This document shows positions 1 through 8,416 of a stretch of DNA of 19,912 bases, in pieces. The stretch spans positions 1-19,912 of the forward strand of contig CAZRQV010000032.1 in the NCBI GenBank assembly GCA_964602445.1, given 5' to 3'. The stretch is from HGM12587 sp964602445 (lineage in GTDB: Bacteria; Bacillota; Clostridia; Lachnospirales; Lachnospiraceae). Every line of letters starts with the position of its first letter. Position 1 is the first letter of the stretch. Both the position numbers and the translations under genes were made by a program. The notes beneath the pieces were generated by a model. It worked only from the letters and a program-made list of their open reading frames with translations. It did no database searches and was not told the DNA's origin.

Positions 1-150
1 CGGCCTCTTCTTTTTATTTTTCTTTATTTTGCCAATGATAATTATACTCTAAGCACATAAATACTTTTTATTTATTTTTACAATCTTTGCAGATTCAAAA
101 ATTTCTGTCTGCCTCCTCTTTCAATATCCCTTTTTTCTTTCTTTTCTCTC
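1..150. other. Intergenic stretch downstream of glgB
   Basis: No gene and no convincing hairpin terminator is visible after the glgB stop codon. The minus strand is purine-rich, with a GAGGAGG run near 112-118. A TATAAT hexamer reads on the minus strand at 41-46 without a good -35 at the right distance, so a promoter for a gene left of the window is possible but weakly supported. Confidence 0.3.
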
Positions 151-1929
151 TTACACTGACACGATGATTGCTGAAAACGGATTCAATGTACAGCGAAGTT
201 TTTCCTGTTCCAGACGACAGATTGTTTCCTGTTCTTTTGTATTTCCGCCAAATTTCTGCCAGTCGCTGCAAAGCAGCACTTCTGCCTTCAACGGATGCTC
301 TATCGAAACTTCATAATCCTGCTGCACCTGATCGCTGAAATTACAGATGATCGCCAGACGTTCTCCCGCACTTCTTCTTAAAAATGCATAGATACAGCGC
401 CCTTCCTGATGACAATCCAGCCAGGAAAATCCTTCTTCCCTGTAATCCCACTGGGACAGCGCCGGATGATTCAGGTAAATATGATTCAGTTCTCTCATAA
501 AACGATAAAAATCATCATGTTTCGGATATTTCCGCAGTTCCCAATCCTGTTCCCGCTTTTCATCCCATTCCCGGAACTGTCCGAATTCATTTCCCATAAA
601 ATTCAGTTTCTTGCCCGGATGAGTCATCATATAAAGATACATGGCTCTTCCCTGCGGAAATTTCATTTCGTAATCTCCATTCATCTTCTGGAGGATCGTC
701 GCTTTCCCGTGAACAACTTCATCATGAGACAAGGGCAGGAGATAATTTTCATTTCTAAAATAATACATGGAAAAAGTCAGCTTGTGATAATTCTCACTTC
801 GGTACTGAGGTCCGGTCTGAAAATACTGCAGTGTATCATGCATCCAGCCCATATCCCATTTATAGTCAAACCCCAAACCGCCCTGCTCCGTGCTCAGAGT
901 TACGTTCGGATAATTTGTCGAATCTTCTGCTGCCAGAATACAGCCCGGATTCATCCATTTTAATCCCTGGTTCATATGCTTGATAAATTCTACGGCATTT
1001 CCATTCACACCGCGCTTTTCATCGCCCTGCCAGTAGATGATCCTGCTGATGGCATCCATACGAAGTCCGTCAAAATGAAATTCCTTCAGCCAGAAATTCG
1101 CTGCGGACTGGAGAAAACTGCGAACCTCCCCTCGGGAATGCATAAAATTACAGCTTCCCCACTCGCTGACCCCTACATCTCCATGAGGATATTCATACAG
1201 GCTTGTTCCGTCATATTGGGCAAGTCCGTAAGCATCTACTGCAAAATGGACCGGAACATAATCCAGAATCACACCGATCTCATTCTGATGAAGCTGGTCA
1301 ATCAGAATTTTCAGCTCATTCATCGTTCCGTAACGGCTGGTTGGAGAGAAAAATCCTGTATTCTGATAGCCCCAGCTTTCATCACATGGATGTTCGCTCA
1401 AAGGCATAAATTCCACATAATTGTAGCCTGCTTCTTTTAAATATTGGATCAGCGGTTCCGCCAGTTCATCATAACGATACCATCCTTCCTGATCCTCGCT
1501 CTTTTTCTTCCAGGAACCCAGATGAAGCTCATAAATATTTAACGGCTCTTCTTTTCTGTCCCTGCGATTTCTCATCCATCGTTCATCGTGAAACTGATAA
1601 TCATAGAGACTGCGGATCACCGATTTATGCGCCGGACGCAGTTCCATCCCAAATCCGTAAGGATCACAATGTTCCACCGGAACATCATTCTGTCCGTAGA
1701 TCCTGTATTCATAAGTATCTCCCGCTTTTGCGTCCTCTACCCATAATTCAAAAAAATTCCCGTCATTGACTTTATGCATCGGAAGTTCCTGACCGTTCCA
1801 GAGCAATACCGCACCTCTCGCATTTGGGGCAAACGTACGGAAAACAACTCCTTTTTCTACCACATGGGCACCAAGCCATTCATAAGCATTAAAAATTTTT
1901 CCTGTATAAAATCCAAACATATCCATCAT
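151..1929 (-). CDS. glgB: 1,4-alpha-glucan (glycogen) branching enzyme
   Basis: Cytoplasmic enzyme that makes alpha-1,6 branches in glycogen by cutting an alpha-1,4 chain and re-attaching it. At 592 residues it is shorter than the usual 620-730 and lacks the extra N-terminal module of enterobacterial enzymes. Residues about 15-105 form the CBM48-type domain, followed by a GH13 barrel. The GH13 signatures are clear: DYVP-H at 223-228, GLRMD with nucleophile Asp292, AAED with acid/base Glu335, and LSHDE with Asp403. The start at 1929 follows a GGAGG placed 9 bases upstream; a second Met comes directly after it. No other glg gene is in view, so any operon partner lies left of the window. The gene is divergent from the TetR-family regulator, which might control it, but this is not shown. 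Confidence 0.93.
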   Translation of the reverse strand: MMDMFGFYTGKIFNAYEWLGAHVVEKGVVFRTFAPNARGAVLLWNGQELPMHKVNDGNFFELWVEDAKAGDTYEYRIYGQNDVPVEHCDPYGFGMELRPAHKSVIRSLYDYQFHDERWMRNRRDRKEEPLNIYELHLGSWKKKSEDQEGWYRYDELAEPLIQYLKEAGYNYVEFMPLSEHPCDESWGYQNTGFFSPTSRYGTMNELKILIDQLHQNEIGVILDYVPVHFAVDAYGLAQYDGTSLYEYPHGDVGVSEWGSCNFMHSRGEVRSFLQSAANFWLKEFHFDGLRMDAISRIIYWQGDEKRGVNGNAVEFIKHMNQGLKWMNPGCILAAEDSTNYPNVTLSTEQGGLGFDYKWDMGWMHDTLQYFQTGPQYRSENYHKLTFSMYYFRNENYLLPLSHDEVVHGKATILQKMNGDYEMKFPQGRAMYLYMMTHPGKKLNFMGNEFGQFREWDEKREQDWELRKYPKHDDFYRFMRELNHIYLNHPALSQWDYREEGFSWLDCHQEGRCIYAFLRRSAGERLAIICNFSDQVQQDYEVSIEHPLKAEVLLCSDWQKFGGNTKEQETICRLEQEKLRCTLNPFSAIIVSV

Positions 1930-2162
1930 CAGCTAACACCTCCACTGTCTGCCGCCTTCCCGTTTTTGACTCTTGATAAATAATTGACCATCGTCTATGA
2001 TAATGGCACAAGAAGTTTTGGAACTGCTGCATCTGTCCTGTCCATTTTGGAAAGACTTTAAATTTGACGCTATTTTAACACCAAAAATCTGATAACGGCA
2101 TCTGCAATATTAGATTTTCGTCAATTAATAGACGCTTGTATAAAATTGTTTAGGAAATTACG
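1930..2162. promoter_or_regulatory. Divergent glgB/tetR-family intergenic region with candidate operators
   Basis: A plus-strand TATAAA at 2139-2144 is a plausible -10 for the regulator gene; its -35 is poor. Just upstream lies an inverted repeat, CGTC-N8-GACG, at 2119-2134. The elements CGTCTAT and ATTGAC that make up this site recur together at 1983-1998, nearer to glgB. TetR proteins usually bind such palindromes close to their own promoter, so these are candidate operators. The glgB promoter itself was not found with confidence. Confidence 0.35.
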
Positions 2163-2723
2163 ATGGATTTAAGAGAAAAGAAAACAAAAAGAAATATTAA
2201 GAATGCATTTATTGAACTGCGCGCTCACAAAGCATTGGAACGCATTACGATCAAAGAGCTGGCTGAAAAAGCAGAGATCAGCAAAGCCACCTTCTATCTG
2301 CACTACCATGATATTTATGATCTGTCAGATCAGCTTCAGAAAGAAGTCATTCAGGATATCTTAAACAGTCTGGATCATCCGGAACTTTTAATGACAGACA
2401 GTACTGCGTTTACGGCTGCACTGTTTCACGCCTTTTACGCACAGCAAACGTTGATCGATATTCTGTTTTCCGGCTCGCAGTCTGCGGTTTTACCGTTAAA
2501 TATTGAAAAAGAACTGAAAAAATATATTTTTGAGAGAACACCGTCCTCCCGCCAAAATCCTCAGCTGAATATTCTTCTGACCTATCAGATTTTAGGCGGA
2601 TACCACGTATATCAACAATATCACAAACAATATGACCTTGATTTTATTCTGAATGTGATCTCCGAAGGAACCAAAGTTCCGTTCCAGAAGTTTTTTCAGG
2701 AAGAAGATCCTGCGGGAGTCTGA
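2163..2723 (+). CDS. TetR/AcrR-family transcriptional regulator
   Basis: DNA-binding regulator of 186 residues, a normal length for the family. The N-terminal helix-turn-helix is typical: residues about 23-46 run ITIKELAEKAEISKATFYLH, followed by the YHDIYDL helix. The C-terminal ligand-binding part is helical and not specific enough to name an effector. The ATG at 2163 follows AGGAAA 7 bases upstream. It is divergent from glgB and convergent with the fucU-type gene, with only 7 bases between the two stop codons. Likely targets are itself, glgB or the adjacent sugar-uptake genes; the sequence alone does not decide. Confidence 0.88.
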   Translation: MDLREKKTKRNIKNAFIELRAHKALERITIKELAEKAEISKATFYLHYHDIYDLSDQLQKEVIQDILNSLDHPELLMTDSTAFTAALFHAFYAQQTLIDILFSGSQSAVLPLNIEKELKKYIFERTPSSRQNPQLNILLTYQILGGYHVYQQYHKQYDLDFILNVISEGTKVPFQKFFQEEDPAGV

Positions 2724-2730
2724 TGCATAT

Positions 2731-3171
2731 TTATTCTGTGATGACTCCTTTTTGGAGCATCACATTAGCATACTGTGCTTTTTCGCTGGTCGCAATGATA
2801 CAGTACACTTTTTTCGTTTCATCATAAAACTGAAAGCGTTCTAAGGTTCCCACACATTCAGAGCCTCTCTCATCATACTTGGAAATGATTTCATAATACG
2901 TATTCCAGATCGGTGTTTCTACCGGATCGCCCGGAACAACTTCCATGAGATTTACCGGATGCTCGGTATACGTATCCAACGGAAATACCTGCAGGATCGC
3001 ATCCAGCAATTCCGGAACACCATGTCCGTCGCAGCGGATTACGATGCCGTCTTTTCCCATGGTCTGGGAAGGAAAATTCCCATCTGCAATGACCAGACGA
3101 TCCCCATGTCCCATTTCACATAATACCTTTAACAATTCCGGAGATAAGATCCTTGGAATTCCTTTTAACAT
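2731..3171 (-). CDS. fucU: FucU/RbsD-family sugar mutarotase
   Basis: Small cytoplasmic mutarotase of 146 residues that interconverts the anomers of an imported sugar. FucU acts on L-fucose and RbsD on D-ribose. The N-terminus, with LSPELLKVL then EMGHGD, closely follows E. coli FucU as I remember it, including the family's His22 and the Asp at 30. The C-terminal block RFQFYDETKK then AKYAN-like residues and QKGV is also FucU-like, so I prefer FucU over RbsD. The gene starts 18 bases after the stop of binding lipoprotein 2 with an AAAGGGGG ribosome-binding site, so the two are co-transcribed. This pairing suggests that the lipoprotein binds fucose, ribose or a similar sugar. No fucose isomerase, fuculokinase or ribokinase is in the window. 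Confidence 0.88.
   Translation of the reverse strand: MLKGIPRILSPELLKVLCEMGHGDRLVIADGNFPSQTMGKDGIVIRCDGHGVPELLDAILQVFPLDTYTEHPVNLMEVVPGDPVETPIWNTYYEIISKYDERGSECVGTLERFQFYDETKKVYCIIATSEKAQYANVMLQKGVITE
2737..2764. terminator. Hairpin at the tetR/fucU convergent ends
   Basis: TGTGATG-A-CTCC pairs with GGAG-CATCACA across a TTTTT loop: 11 base pairs with one bulged A. It lies within the last codons of the fucU-type gene and just past the stop of the TetR gene. No T-run follows on either strand, so an ordinary intrinsic terminator is doubtful. It may still act as a shared 3' end structure for the two converging transcripts. Confidence 0.3.
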
Positions 3172-3189
3172 CGCACATTCCCCCTTTTC

Positions 3190-4353
3190 TTAATGTACCA
3201 GCAGACTCTGTGCTTCTTCACTTTCCAGATTGGCTGCATCGATCCACAAATGCGATGCATGAATGCTTGGCGCATTTTCCATTCCTGCCAAAGATCGTGC
3301 AGCTGCAACTACGGTTGCATAACCGATTCCATAAGGATCCTGTGCTACAGTTCCTTCCAGCAGTCCGCCGATCTCTCCCAGAATCTTTTCGCTGGAATCA
3401 AATCCTACGATTTTAAAGTTTACTTCTTCCATTGTCTTTGCATAATCGATGACCATTTCTGTAGTCTGCAGATCCGAACAAATGATTCCTGCCAGATCCG
3501 GATTCTTTTCCAGAAGCTCGTCTAAAATTTCCGTTTCACTTCGATCTTCCTGTGCCAGATATACAATATCTACAAATTGAATATTTTTATCATTATATTT
3601 TGCTGCCAGCTGATCGATCGCCGCCTGTTTTCGATCCTGTCCGGTCTGTGTCAAAGAATTGTGAACAATAATCGCTACTTTCCCTTCATATCCGATAGCC
3701 TGATAAAGTTGATCCGCTGCTTCCGTAGCCGCTGCTTTATTATCGGTAGCGATCAGCGCCTCTGTCATCCGGCTCTCATCCGGACTATCAAAAGCCAGCA
3801 ATTTGATTCCGTTATTTTGTGCCATCTGCATCTGTGTTTTCGAAGCTGTGGCATCCATAAATGCAACACAAAGAGCATCTGGTGCTTTATCCAGAAACTG
3901 ATCGATGATATTGATCTGCTCGATCATGTCTCCGTTTTTCGGAGCATCAAAAGAAAGTGTCAGCTTGTTTTTTCCGGTAAAACCTAAGGCTGTATTCAGA
4001 TCAGCCACTGCCTGATTCGCCCCTGCCTTCAGATCATTCCAGAATTTGGTTCCGGAATTTGCTGCAACCATAGCAATTTCCATTCCCGGCTCCAGAGCAA
4101 TCCCTTCTGTGTTCAGGTAATCAATATTTTCTTCTACAATCGGATGAAATTCCTTTTCTTTTTCGATTTCAGAAACTTCTTCTTCAGAATCATTTTCTTC
4201 GGAAACTTCCGGTTCTTCTTTTGTTTCTGCCGGCTGCTCTGCTGCATCGGAAACAACTTCTTCCTTCTGCACCGTCTCCTGTGTCTGACCGCATCCGGTC
4301 ATCAGCATCACTGTACAAATCGCTGTTATATAAAATTTGGATAATCTTATCAT
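3190..4353 (-). CDS. Sugar ABC transporter substrate-binding lipoprotein 2 (RbsB-like)
   Basis: Extracellular sugar-binding protein, 387 residues. A type II signal peptide ends in a lipobox LMTG before Cys21. An unusually long acidic linker (about residues 25-72, mostly Glu, Ser and Val) leads to a Peripla_BP_4 (ribose/galactose-type) fold. Typical features are an IAMVAANSGTKFW start, a FDSPDE segment after strand 4 and IVGFDSS later. AGGAAAGGA lies just upstream of the ATG at 4353. It is followed by the fucU-type gene but separated from the transporter operon by a strong terminator, with its own promoter. No second ATPase or permease is nearby. It probably feeds the transporter encoded at 5915-9445, or acts as a separately regulated alternative receptor; this is inference. 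Confidence 0.85.
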   Translation of the reverse strand: MIRLSKFYITAICTVMLMTGCGQTQETVQKEEVVSDAAEQPAETKEEPEVSEENDSEEEVSEIEKEKEFHPIVEENIDYLNTEGIALEPGMEIAMVAANSGTKFWNDLKAGANQAVADLNTALGFTGKNKLTLSFDAPKNGDMIEQINIIDQFLDKAPDALCVAFMDATASKTQMQMAQNNGIKLLAFDSPDESRMTEALIATDNKAAATEAADQLYQAIGYEGKVAIIVHNSLTQTGQDRKQAAIDQLAAKYNDKNIQFVDIVYLAQEDRSETEILDELLEKNPDLAGIICSDLQTTEMVIDYAKTMEEVNFKIVGFDSSEKILGEIGGLLEGTVAQDPYGIGYATVVAAARSLAGMENAPSIHASHLWIDAANLESEEAQSLLVH

Positions 4354-4453
4354 ATTTGATCCTTTCCTGTACCTCGTACATTATCCGTCTAATTGTAATC
4401 TTGCGGTTATGGAAATCAAAGAAGCCATAACCTTCACGTCTCAAACACTAACG

Positions 4454-4551
4454 ATTATACACGAATTTTCCGAAAATTCTATGGTCATTTCTAACCAAAA
4501 ACCTTAATATTTCATGAATTTTCCCGCTTTCTTTCTTACTTTAGAAAATTC
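4454..4551 (-). promoter_or_regulatory. Promoter of lipoprotein 2/fucU unit with palindromic operator cluster
   Basis: A TATAAT at 4454-4459 (minus strand) is the best -10. Directly upstream, in the spacer region, sits a 17-base palindrome at 4463-4479: GAATTTTC, one central base, GAAAATTC. The same octamer occurs twice more upstream, at 4516-4523 and 4544-4551, again as an inverted pair. Four half-sites in 90 bases, one pair overlapping the core promoter, look like an operator array for a repressor. The -35 is poorly conserved, which fits an activator too. The rest of the 4354-4647 gap holds no gene. Confidence 0.5.
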
Positions 4552-4647
4552 TTCCTATTTCTGCGGGTCCTGCGCAGAGTGCTTTTTATTTCATGAGAAT
4601 GTTATTCACTTTCCTACCATAACTTCACAGGGTCTTTCCTGAAAATC

Positions 4648-4691
4648 AAAAAAAGACCACTGCTCTGTGAAATTCACAAAACAATGATCTT
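4648..4691 (-). terminator. Intrinsic terminator after binding lipoprotein 1
   Basis: Just past the stop of binding lipoprotein 1, the minus strand has a long hairpin. AAGATCATTG pairs along its full length (with some G-U pairs) with CAGTGGTCTT, and an inner TGTGA/TCACA helix extends it. Seven Ts follow. It splits the transporter operon from the lipoprotein 2/fucU unit. Confidence 0.85.
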
Positions 4692-4705
4692 TTCGTAATC
4701 AATGA

Positions 4706-5824
4706 TTAATCATAAAGATTTGGCTTAATGTCATCGTTGTTCATCGTTTCTGCAGTATACCAGTAACCATCCATTGGTACGTCTTCTACTGCTTCTCCAT
4801 TGCACACTGCATTCAGTGTCTGGATACAAGTGTAACCCATCATTAATGGAGACTGTGTTACAGAACCGATCAGCTGACCTGCTAAGATTGCTTCTTTCTG
4901 TGGTGTACCTGCATCAAAACCTGCTGCAATAATGGAAGTTTCCGGATCTGTTCCTAATTTGTTTAATGTTCCGTTTGCTGTGATCACACCTTCTACAGTT
5001 GTCTGGTTCGAACCAAACATTGCCACAGTATCACCTTTTGCCATGATCTTCTGTGCTTCTGCTGCAGATAATTCTACAGTTGTCTGCGCCGGAACTGCTA
5101 CTTCAATGATTACAGATGCTTCTGACATCGCAGATGCACCTTCTGCTGCATTGACATACAGTTCATTTCCTTCTACTGCAACTTTGATTCCATCTGCGGC
5201 ACAAAGTTCAATCATTTTATTGATAAAACCAAGACCGCGCTGCTGAATATTTAATGCAGTTGCATCCTGATTCACTTCACCGATACGAACTTTTTCATCC
5301 GTTGTTGCTGCTGCAAGAACCTTTTTGATCACCGGATACATATTTTCTGCAGCGCAGGCACCTGCTGCCACATTGTCTGTTGCTACGGTTGCTGCTACAG
5401 AACCTTCCGGAGCTTCTTCAATTCCTGTGTCAAAGCAAACTACCGGAATATTGGCATCCAATGCCTTCTGAAGAGAACTGAGTACTGAATTTGTATCACA
5501 TGCTGCTAAAGCAATTCCGTCCGGATTTTTTGCAATGGCAGCTTCAAACATCTGAATCTGATCTGCAATGTCGGATTCACTTGCAGGACCATTACAGTTT
5601 GCATCTACACCGAGTTCTTTACATGCCTGGTCTACTCCTTTTACGGCTGCCTGCCAGTAAGTAGACTGGAATGATTTTACGATTACTTCAAAATGATAAG
5701 AATCATCCTGAGCATCTGCTGTTCCCTGATTATTTTCAGAGACAGTACTGTCATTACCTCCGCATGCTGTCATAGAAAGTGCCATCACTGCACATAAAAA
5801 GACAGCTAAAAATCTTTTTTTCAT
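4706..5824 (-). CDS. Sugar ABC transporter substrate-binding lipoprotein 1 (RbsB-like)
   Basis: Extracellular binding protein of 372 residues, last gene of the transporter operon. The signal peptide ends in a lipobox MTA before Cys21, followed by a short Gly/Asn/Ser/Asp linker. The mature part is Peripla_BP_4-like: FEVIVKSFQSTYWQA opening, IALAACDTN, IPVVCFDTG and IIAAGFDAGT. These place it with ribose/xylose/galactose-type receptors; the sugar cannot be read from the sequence. AAGGAGA lies 8 bases before the ATG at 5824. An extended -10 promoter inside the end of the preceding permease gene (5906-5934) may boost its level over the membrane parts, as is common for binding proteins. It has little similarity to lipoprotein 2 beyond the shared fold. 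Confidence 0.88.
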   Translation of the reverse strand: MKKRFLAVFLCAVMALSMTACGGNDSTVSENNQGTADAQDDSYHFEVIVKSFQSTYWQAAVKGVDQACKELGVDANCNGPASESDIADQIQMFEAAIAKNPDGIALAACDTNSVLSSLQKALDANIPVVCFDTGIEEAPEGSVAATVATDNVAAGACAAENMYPVIKKVLAAATTDEKVRIGEVNQDATALNIQQRGLGFINKMIELCAADGIKVAVEGNELYVNAAEGASAMSEASVIIEVAVPAQTTVELSAAEAQKIMAKGDTVAMFGSNQTTVEGVITANGTLNKLGTDPETSIIAAGFDAGTPQKEAILAGQLIGSVTQSPLMMGYTCIQTLNAVCNGEAVEDVPMDGYWYTAETMNNDDIKPNLYD

Positions 5825-5905
5825 AATTCTTTTCTCCTTAGAATCTTCATGACCAAACCTTGTCCAGCCATGCTTCTCATTAACATAAACACTGCAATCT
5901 GCAAC

Positions 5906-5934
5906 ATTATATCACTATTTTTTCTTTTTTACAA
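5906..5934 (-). promoter_or_regulatory. Internal promoter for binding lipoprotein 1
   Basis: On the minus strand TTGTAA (5929-5934) and TATAAT (5906-5911) are separated by exactly 17 bases, with a TGA extension before the -10. The -35 lies in the last codons of permease 2. It would start a transcript about 75 bases upstream of the lipoprotein 1 ATG. Confidence 0.5.
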
Positions 5935-6886
5935 TGTCTATTAATACTGCTGCCAATAAAACCAATCCTGTAAAAATCTGCTGAAGATTTGCCTGAAGAC
6001 CGATAAACGGCAGTCCGATCTTCATCAGAGAAATTACCATTACTCCAAGGAATGCTCCAAAGATCGTTCCGGATCCGCCGGATGCTGCCACACCGCCAAC
6101 GATCGCTCCGCCGATGGCATCCATTTCAAATCCCGCACCGGCTCCCGGATAAATGGTCGTATAAGTTGCTGCATAAGCAACTCCTGCAAGTCCCGCAAAC
6201 AGACCGCAGATGGCATACGCAGTAATATGATAAAATTTTACATTGACACCGGCAAGTTTTGCAGCTTCTGCATTTGAACCGATAGCAATGGCATAACGTC
6301 CTGCTTTCGTATGTTTTAAAACAAAGGTCATGATCACTACCAGCAGCAGGATCCACACAATTCCGATGGGAATTACAGTTCCGTTTGCAGAAGTGAATTT
6401 AAAGAGTTTTCGGAACCAGCCGTTGTCAGATAATGCAGACGGCCAGGAAATTCCCATTCCGCCGCACAGCGCAGGTCCCAATCCACGAGTGATCATACAA
6501 GTACAAAGTGTTGCCAAAAACGGCGGCAGTTCCATCAATGCCACCAGACATCCATTGACGATTCCCATCAGAACTCCCATCAGGACCGTTACCAGAATCG
6601 CAACCGGAACCGGAACTCCCATCTGTACCACCAGATATCCTCCGACCAGAGAATAACATACCAGTCCGGTTCCGATGGAAAGATCTACTCCCCCGGTGAT
6701 CAACGGAAAGGTAACTCCGATTGCCATCAAGGACACATAATAAGCACTGTCCAGCACTGATACCAGTGTAGGATAGGTTCGAAACGTGGGACTGAGCATG
6801 CAGAATACGATACACATCACTGCAATGATCCCCAGAACCATCAGTTCACGTCCATTTAACAAAGCTTTTGATTTTTTCTTAGACAT
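5915..6886 (-). CDS. Sugar ABC transporter permease 2 (RbsC-like)
   Basis: Inner-membrane channel subunit of the BPD_transp_2 type, about 323 residues with 8-10 hydrophobic segments. The cytoplasmic coupling region reads TKAGRYAIAIGSNAEAAKLAGV, then strongly hydrophobic helices to the C-terminal VKKKK. I start it at the ATG at 6886, not at an in-frame ATG at 6982: the shorter form has AGGAGG in front and begins MSKKKSKALLNGRE, while the longer one would be translated out of frame inside the ATPase gene. This start overlaps the ATPase stop by 8 bases, suggesting translational coupling. It is related to, but clearly distinct from, permease 1, so the channel is probably a heterodimer as in LsrCD or YtfT/YjfF. 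Confidence 0.9.
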   Translation of the reverse strand: MSKKKSKALLNGRELMVLGIIAVMCIVFCMLSPTFRTYPTLVSVLDSAYYVSLMAIGVTFPLITGGVDLSIGTGLVCYSLVGGYLVVQMGVPVPVAILVTVLMGVLMGIVNGCLVALMELPPFLATLCTCMITRGLGPALCGGMGISWPSALSDNGWFRKLFKFTSANGTVIPIGIVWILLLVVIMTFVLKHTKAGRYAIAIGSNAEAAKLAGVNVKFYHITAYAICGLFAGLAGVAYAATYTTIYPGAGAGFEMDAIGGAIVGGVAASGGSGTIFGAFLGVMVISLMKIGLPFIGLQANLQQIFTGLVLLAAVLIDIVKKKK

Positions 6887-8393
6887 GTTTTCCCTCCTGG
6901 TTACTTTCATGCATTGCCAGATGCATGATCTTTTCCTGTGTCGCTTCTTCGATCGTAAGCTCACCGGTCTTCTTTCCTTCACACATTACAATAATGCGGT
7001 CACTCATACGAAGAATCTCTGTCATTTCTGAAGAGATCATAATGATTGATTTTCCCTCTGATGCCAGTCGGTTCATTAGTTTATAAATTTCATTCTTTGC
7101 CCCTACATCAATTCCACGAGTCGGTTCATCAAAGATCAGAATCTCGCAGTCCTGGGTCAGCCACTTGGCGATAACCACCTTCTGCTGGTTTCCTCCTGAC
7201 AAATTGATGACCAGCTGTTCCACATCCGGCGTTTTGGTAGCCAGTGTTTCCACATATTCTTTTGCGGTTTCCTTTTCCTTTTTCTTATTGATAAAAAGCC
7301 CCTTCATAAATTTATGAAGTGCTGCCATTGTCGTATTTTCTGTCACGGATTTCTGAATTACGATTCCATAACGCTTTCTGTCTTCCGAAAGATAACCGAT
7401 GCCATGTTTTACCGCATCTTCCGGATTTCTGATCAGAACTTTACGTCCATTGACGTAAATATCTCCTCCCTCTTTTGGATCCGCACCGAAAAGAGCTCTT
7501 GCAGTTTCTGTACGTCCTGCTCCCATCAGCCCCGAGAATCCCAGAATTTCTCCTTTGTGAAGTTCAAAACTGATGTCCTGTACCATTTTTCCGGCAGTTA
7601 AATGTTCTACCTTCAGCACTACCGGTGCATCCTGCGGAACAGTACTGTGGGTTTTCGGTTCTTCATAGATCACACGACCCACCATCATATGAATAATATC
7701 TTCTTTCGTACATTCTTCTGTACGTACAGTTCCCACATAGGCACCGTCGCGCATAACAGTAACCCGGTCCGTGATCATTTTGATCTCATCCATACGGTGG
7801 GAAATGTATACCATGGCAATCCCTTTCTGTTTCAGATCCCGAATAATTTGGAAAAGTGCCTCGATTTCTGTTTCGGTAAGCGCAGCCGAAGGTTCGTCAA
7901 AAATGATTACTTTCGCATCAAAGGAAACTGCTTTGGCAATCTCACACATCTGCTGTTTTCCAACCGTCAGATCTGACATACGCTCTGTCGGATCAATATC
8001 TACATGTAATTTATCAAACAGTTTCCGGGCTTCCTCATTCATCTTCTTATCATCGATCCGAAATCCTTTTTTAAATTCACGACCAATGAACAGATTCTGG
8101 GCTACCGTCAGATGTCCCAGCATATTCAGTTCCTGATGCACGATCACAATTCCTGCATCCTGAGCTGCTTTTGTATTTTTAAACTCTACTTCTTTCCCTT
8201 CATAAGTGATCGTTCCGGAATCTTTTTTATAAATTCCGGTCAATACTTTCATTAACGTGGACTTTCCTGCACCATTTTCTCCCATCAGTGCATGAACTTC
8301 ACCTTTTCTCAGTTCCAGATTCACATGATCCAAGGCATGAACACCAGGGAAGGATTTATCAATATTTTTCATTGTCAGGATTATATCACCCAT
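6879..8393 (-). CDS. Sugar ABC transporter ATPase, RbsA/MglA type
   Basis: Fused double ATPase of 504 residues that powers sugar import. The first half carries Walker A GENGAGKST (38-46), a signature variant LTVGKQQ (142-148; the family usually has LSVGQQQ) and Walker B VIIFDEPSAAL (162-172). The second half has the degenerate Walker A GLMGAGRTE normal for this family, a full LSGGNQQ signature and ILIFDEPTRGID. One such protein serves both halves of the permease pair. AGGAGG lies 8 bases before the ATG at 8393. It sits 23 bases after permease 1 and overlaps permease 2, all in one operon. The substrate is not readable: RbsA, MglA, XylG, LsrA and YtfR are all built this way. Confidence 0.94.
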   Translation of the reverse strand: MGDIILTMKNIDKSFPGVHALDHVNLELRKGEVHALMGENGAGKSTLMKVLTGIYKKDSGTITYEGKEVEFKNTKAAQDAGIVIVHQELNMLGHLTVAQNLFIGREFKKGFRIDDKKMNEEARKLFDKLHVDIDPTERMSDLTVGKQQMCEIAKAVSFDAKVIIFDEPSAALTETEIEALFQIIRDLKQKGIAMVYISHRMDEIKMITDRVTVMRDGAYVGTVRTEECTKEDIIHMMVGRVIYEEPKTHSTVPQDAPVVLKVEHLTAGKMVQDISFELHKGEILGFSGLMGAGRTETARALFGADPKEGGDIYVNGRKVLIRNPEDAVKHGIGYLSEDRKRYGIVIQKSVTENTTMAALHKFMKGLFINKKKEKETAKEYVETLATKTPDVEQLVINLSGGNQQKVVIAKWLTQDCEILIFDEPTRGIDVGAKNEIYKLMNRLASEGKSIIMISSEMTEILRMSDRIIVMCEGKKTGELTIEEATQEKIMHLAMHESNQEGKHV

Positions 8394-8416
8394 TTTCTTG
8401 TCCTCCTGTGTCCTTC

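Noticed and set aside
6887..6982. N-terminal extension of permease 2 by 32 residues
   Set aside because: The extra residues are highly basic and lie inside the ATPase gene in another frame; the ATG at 6886 has AGGAGG and a normal permease N-terminus.
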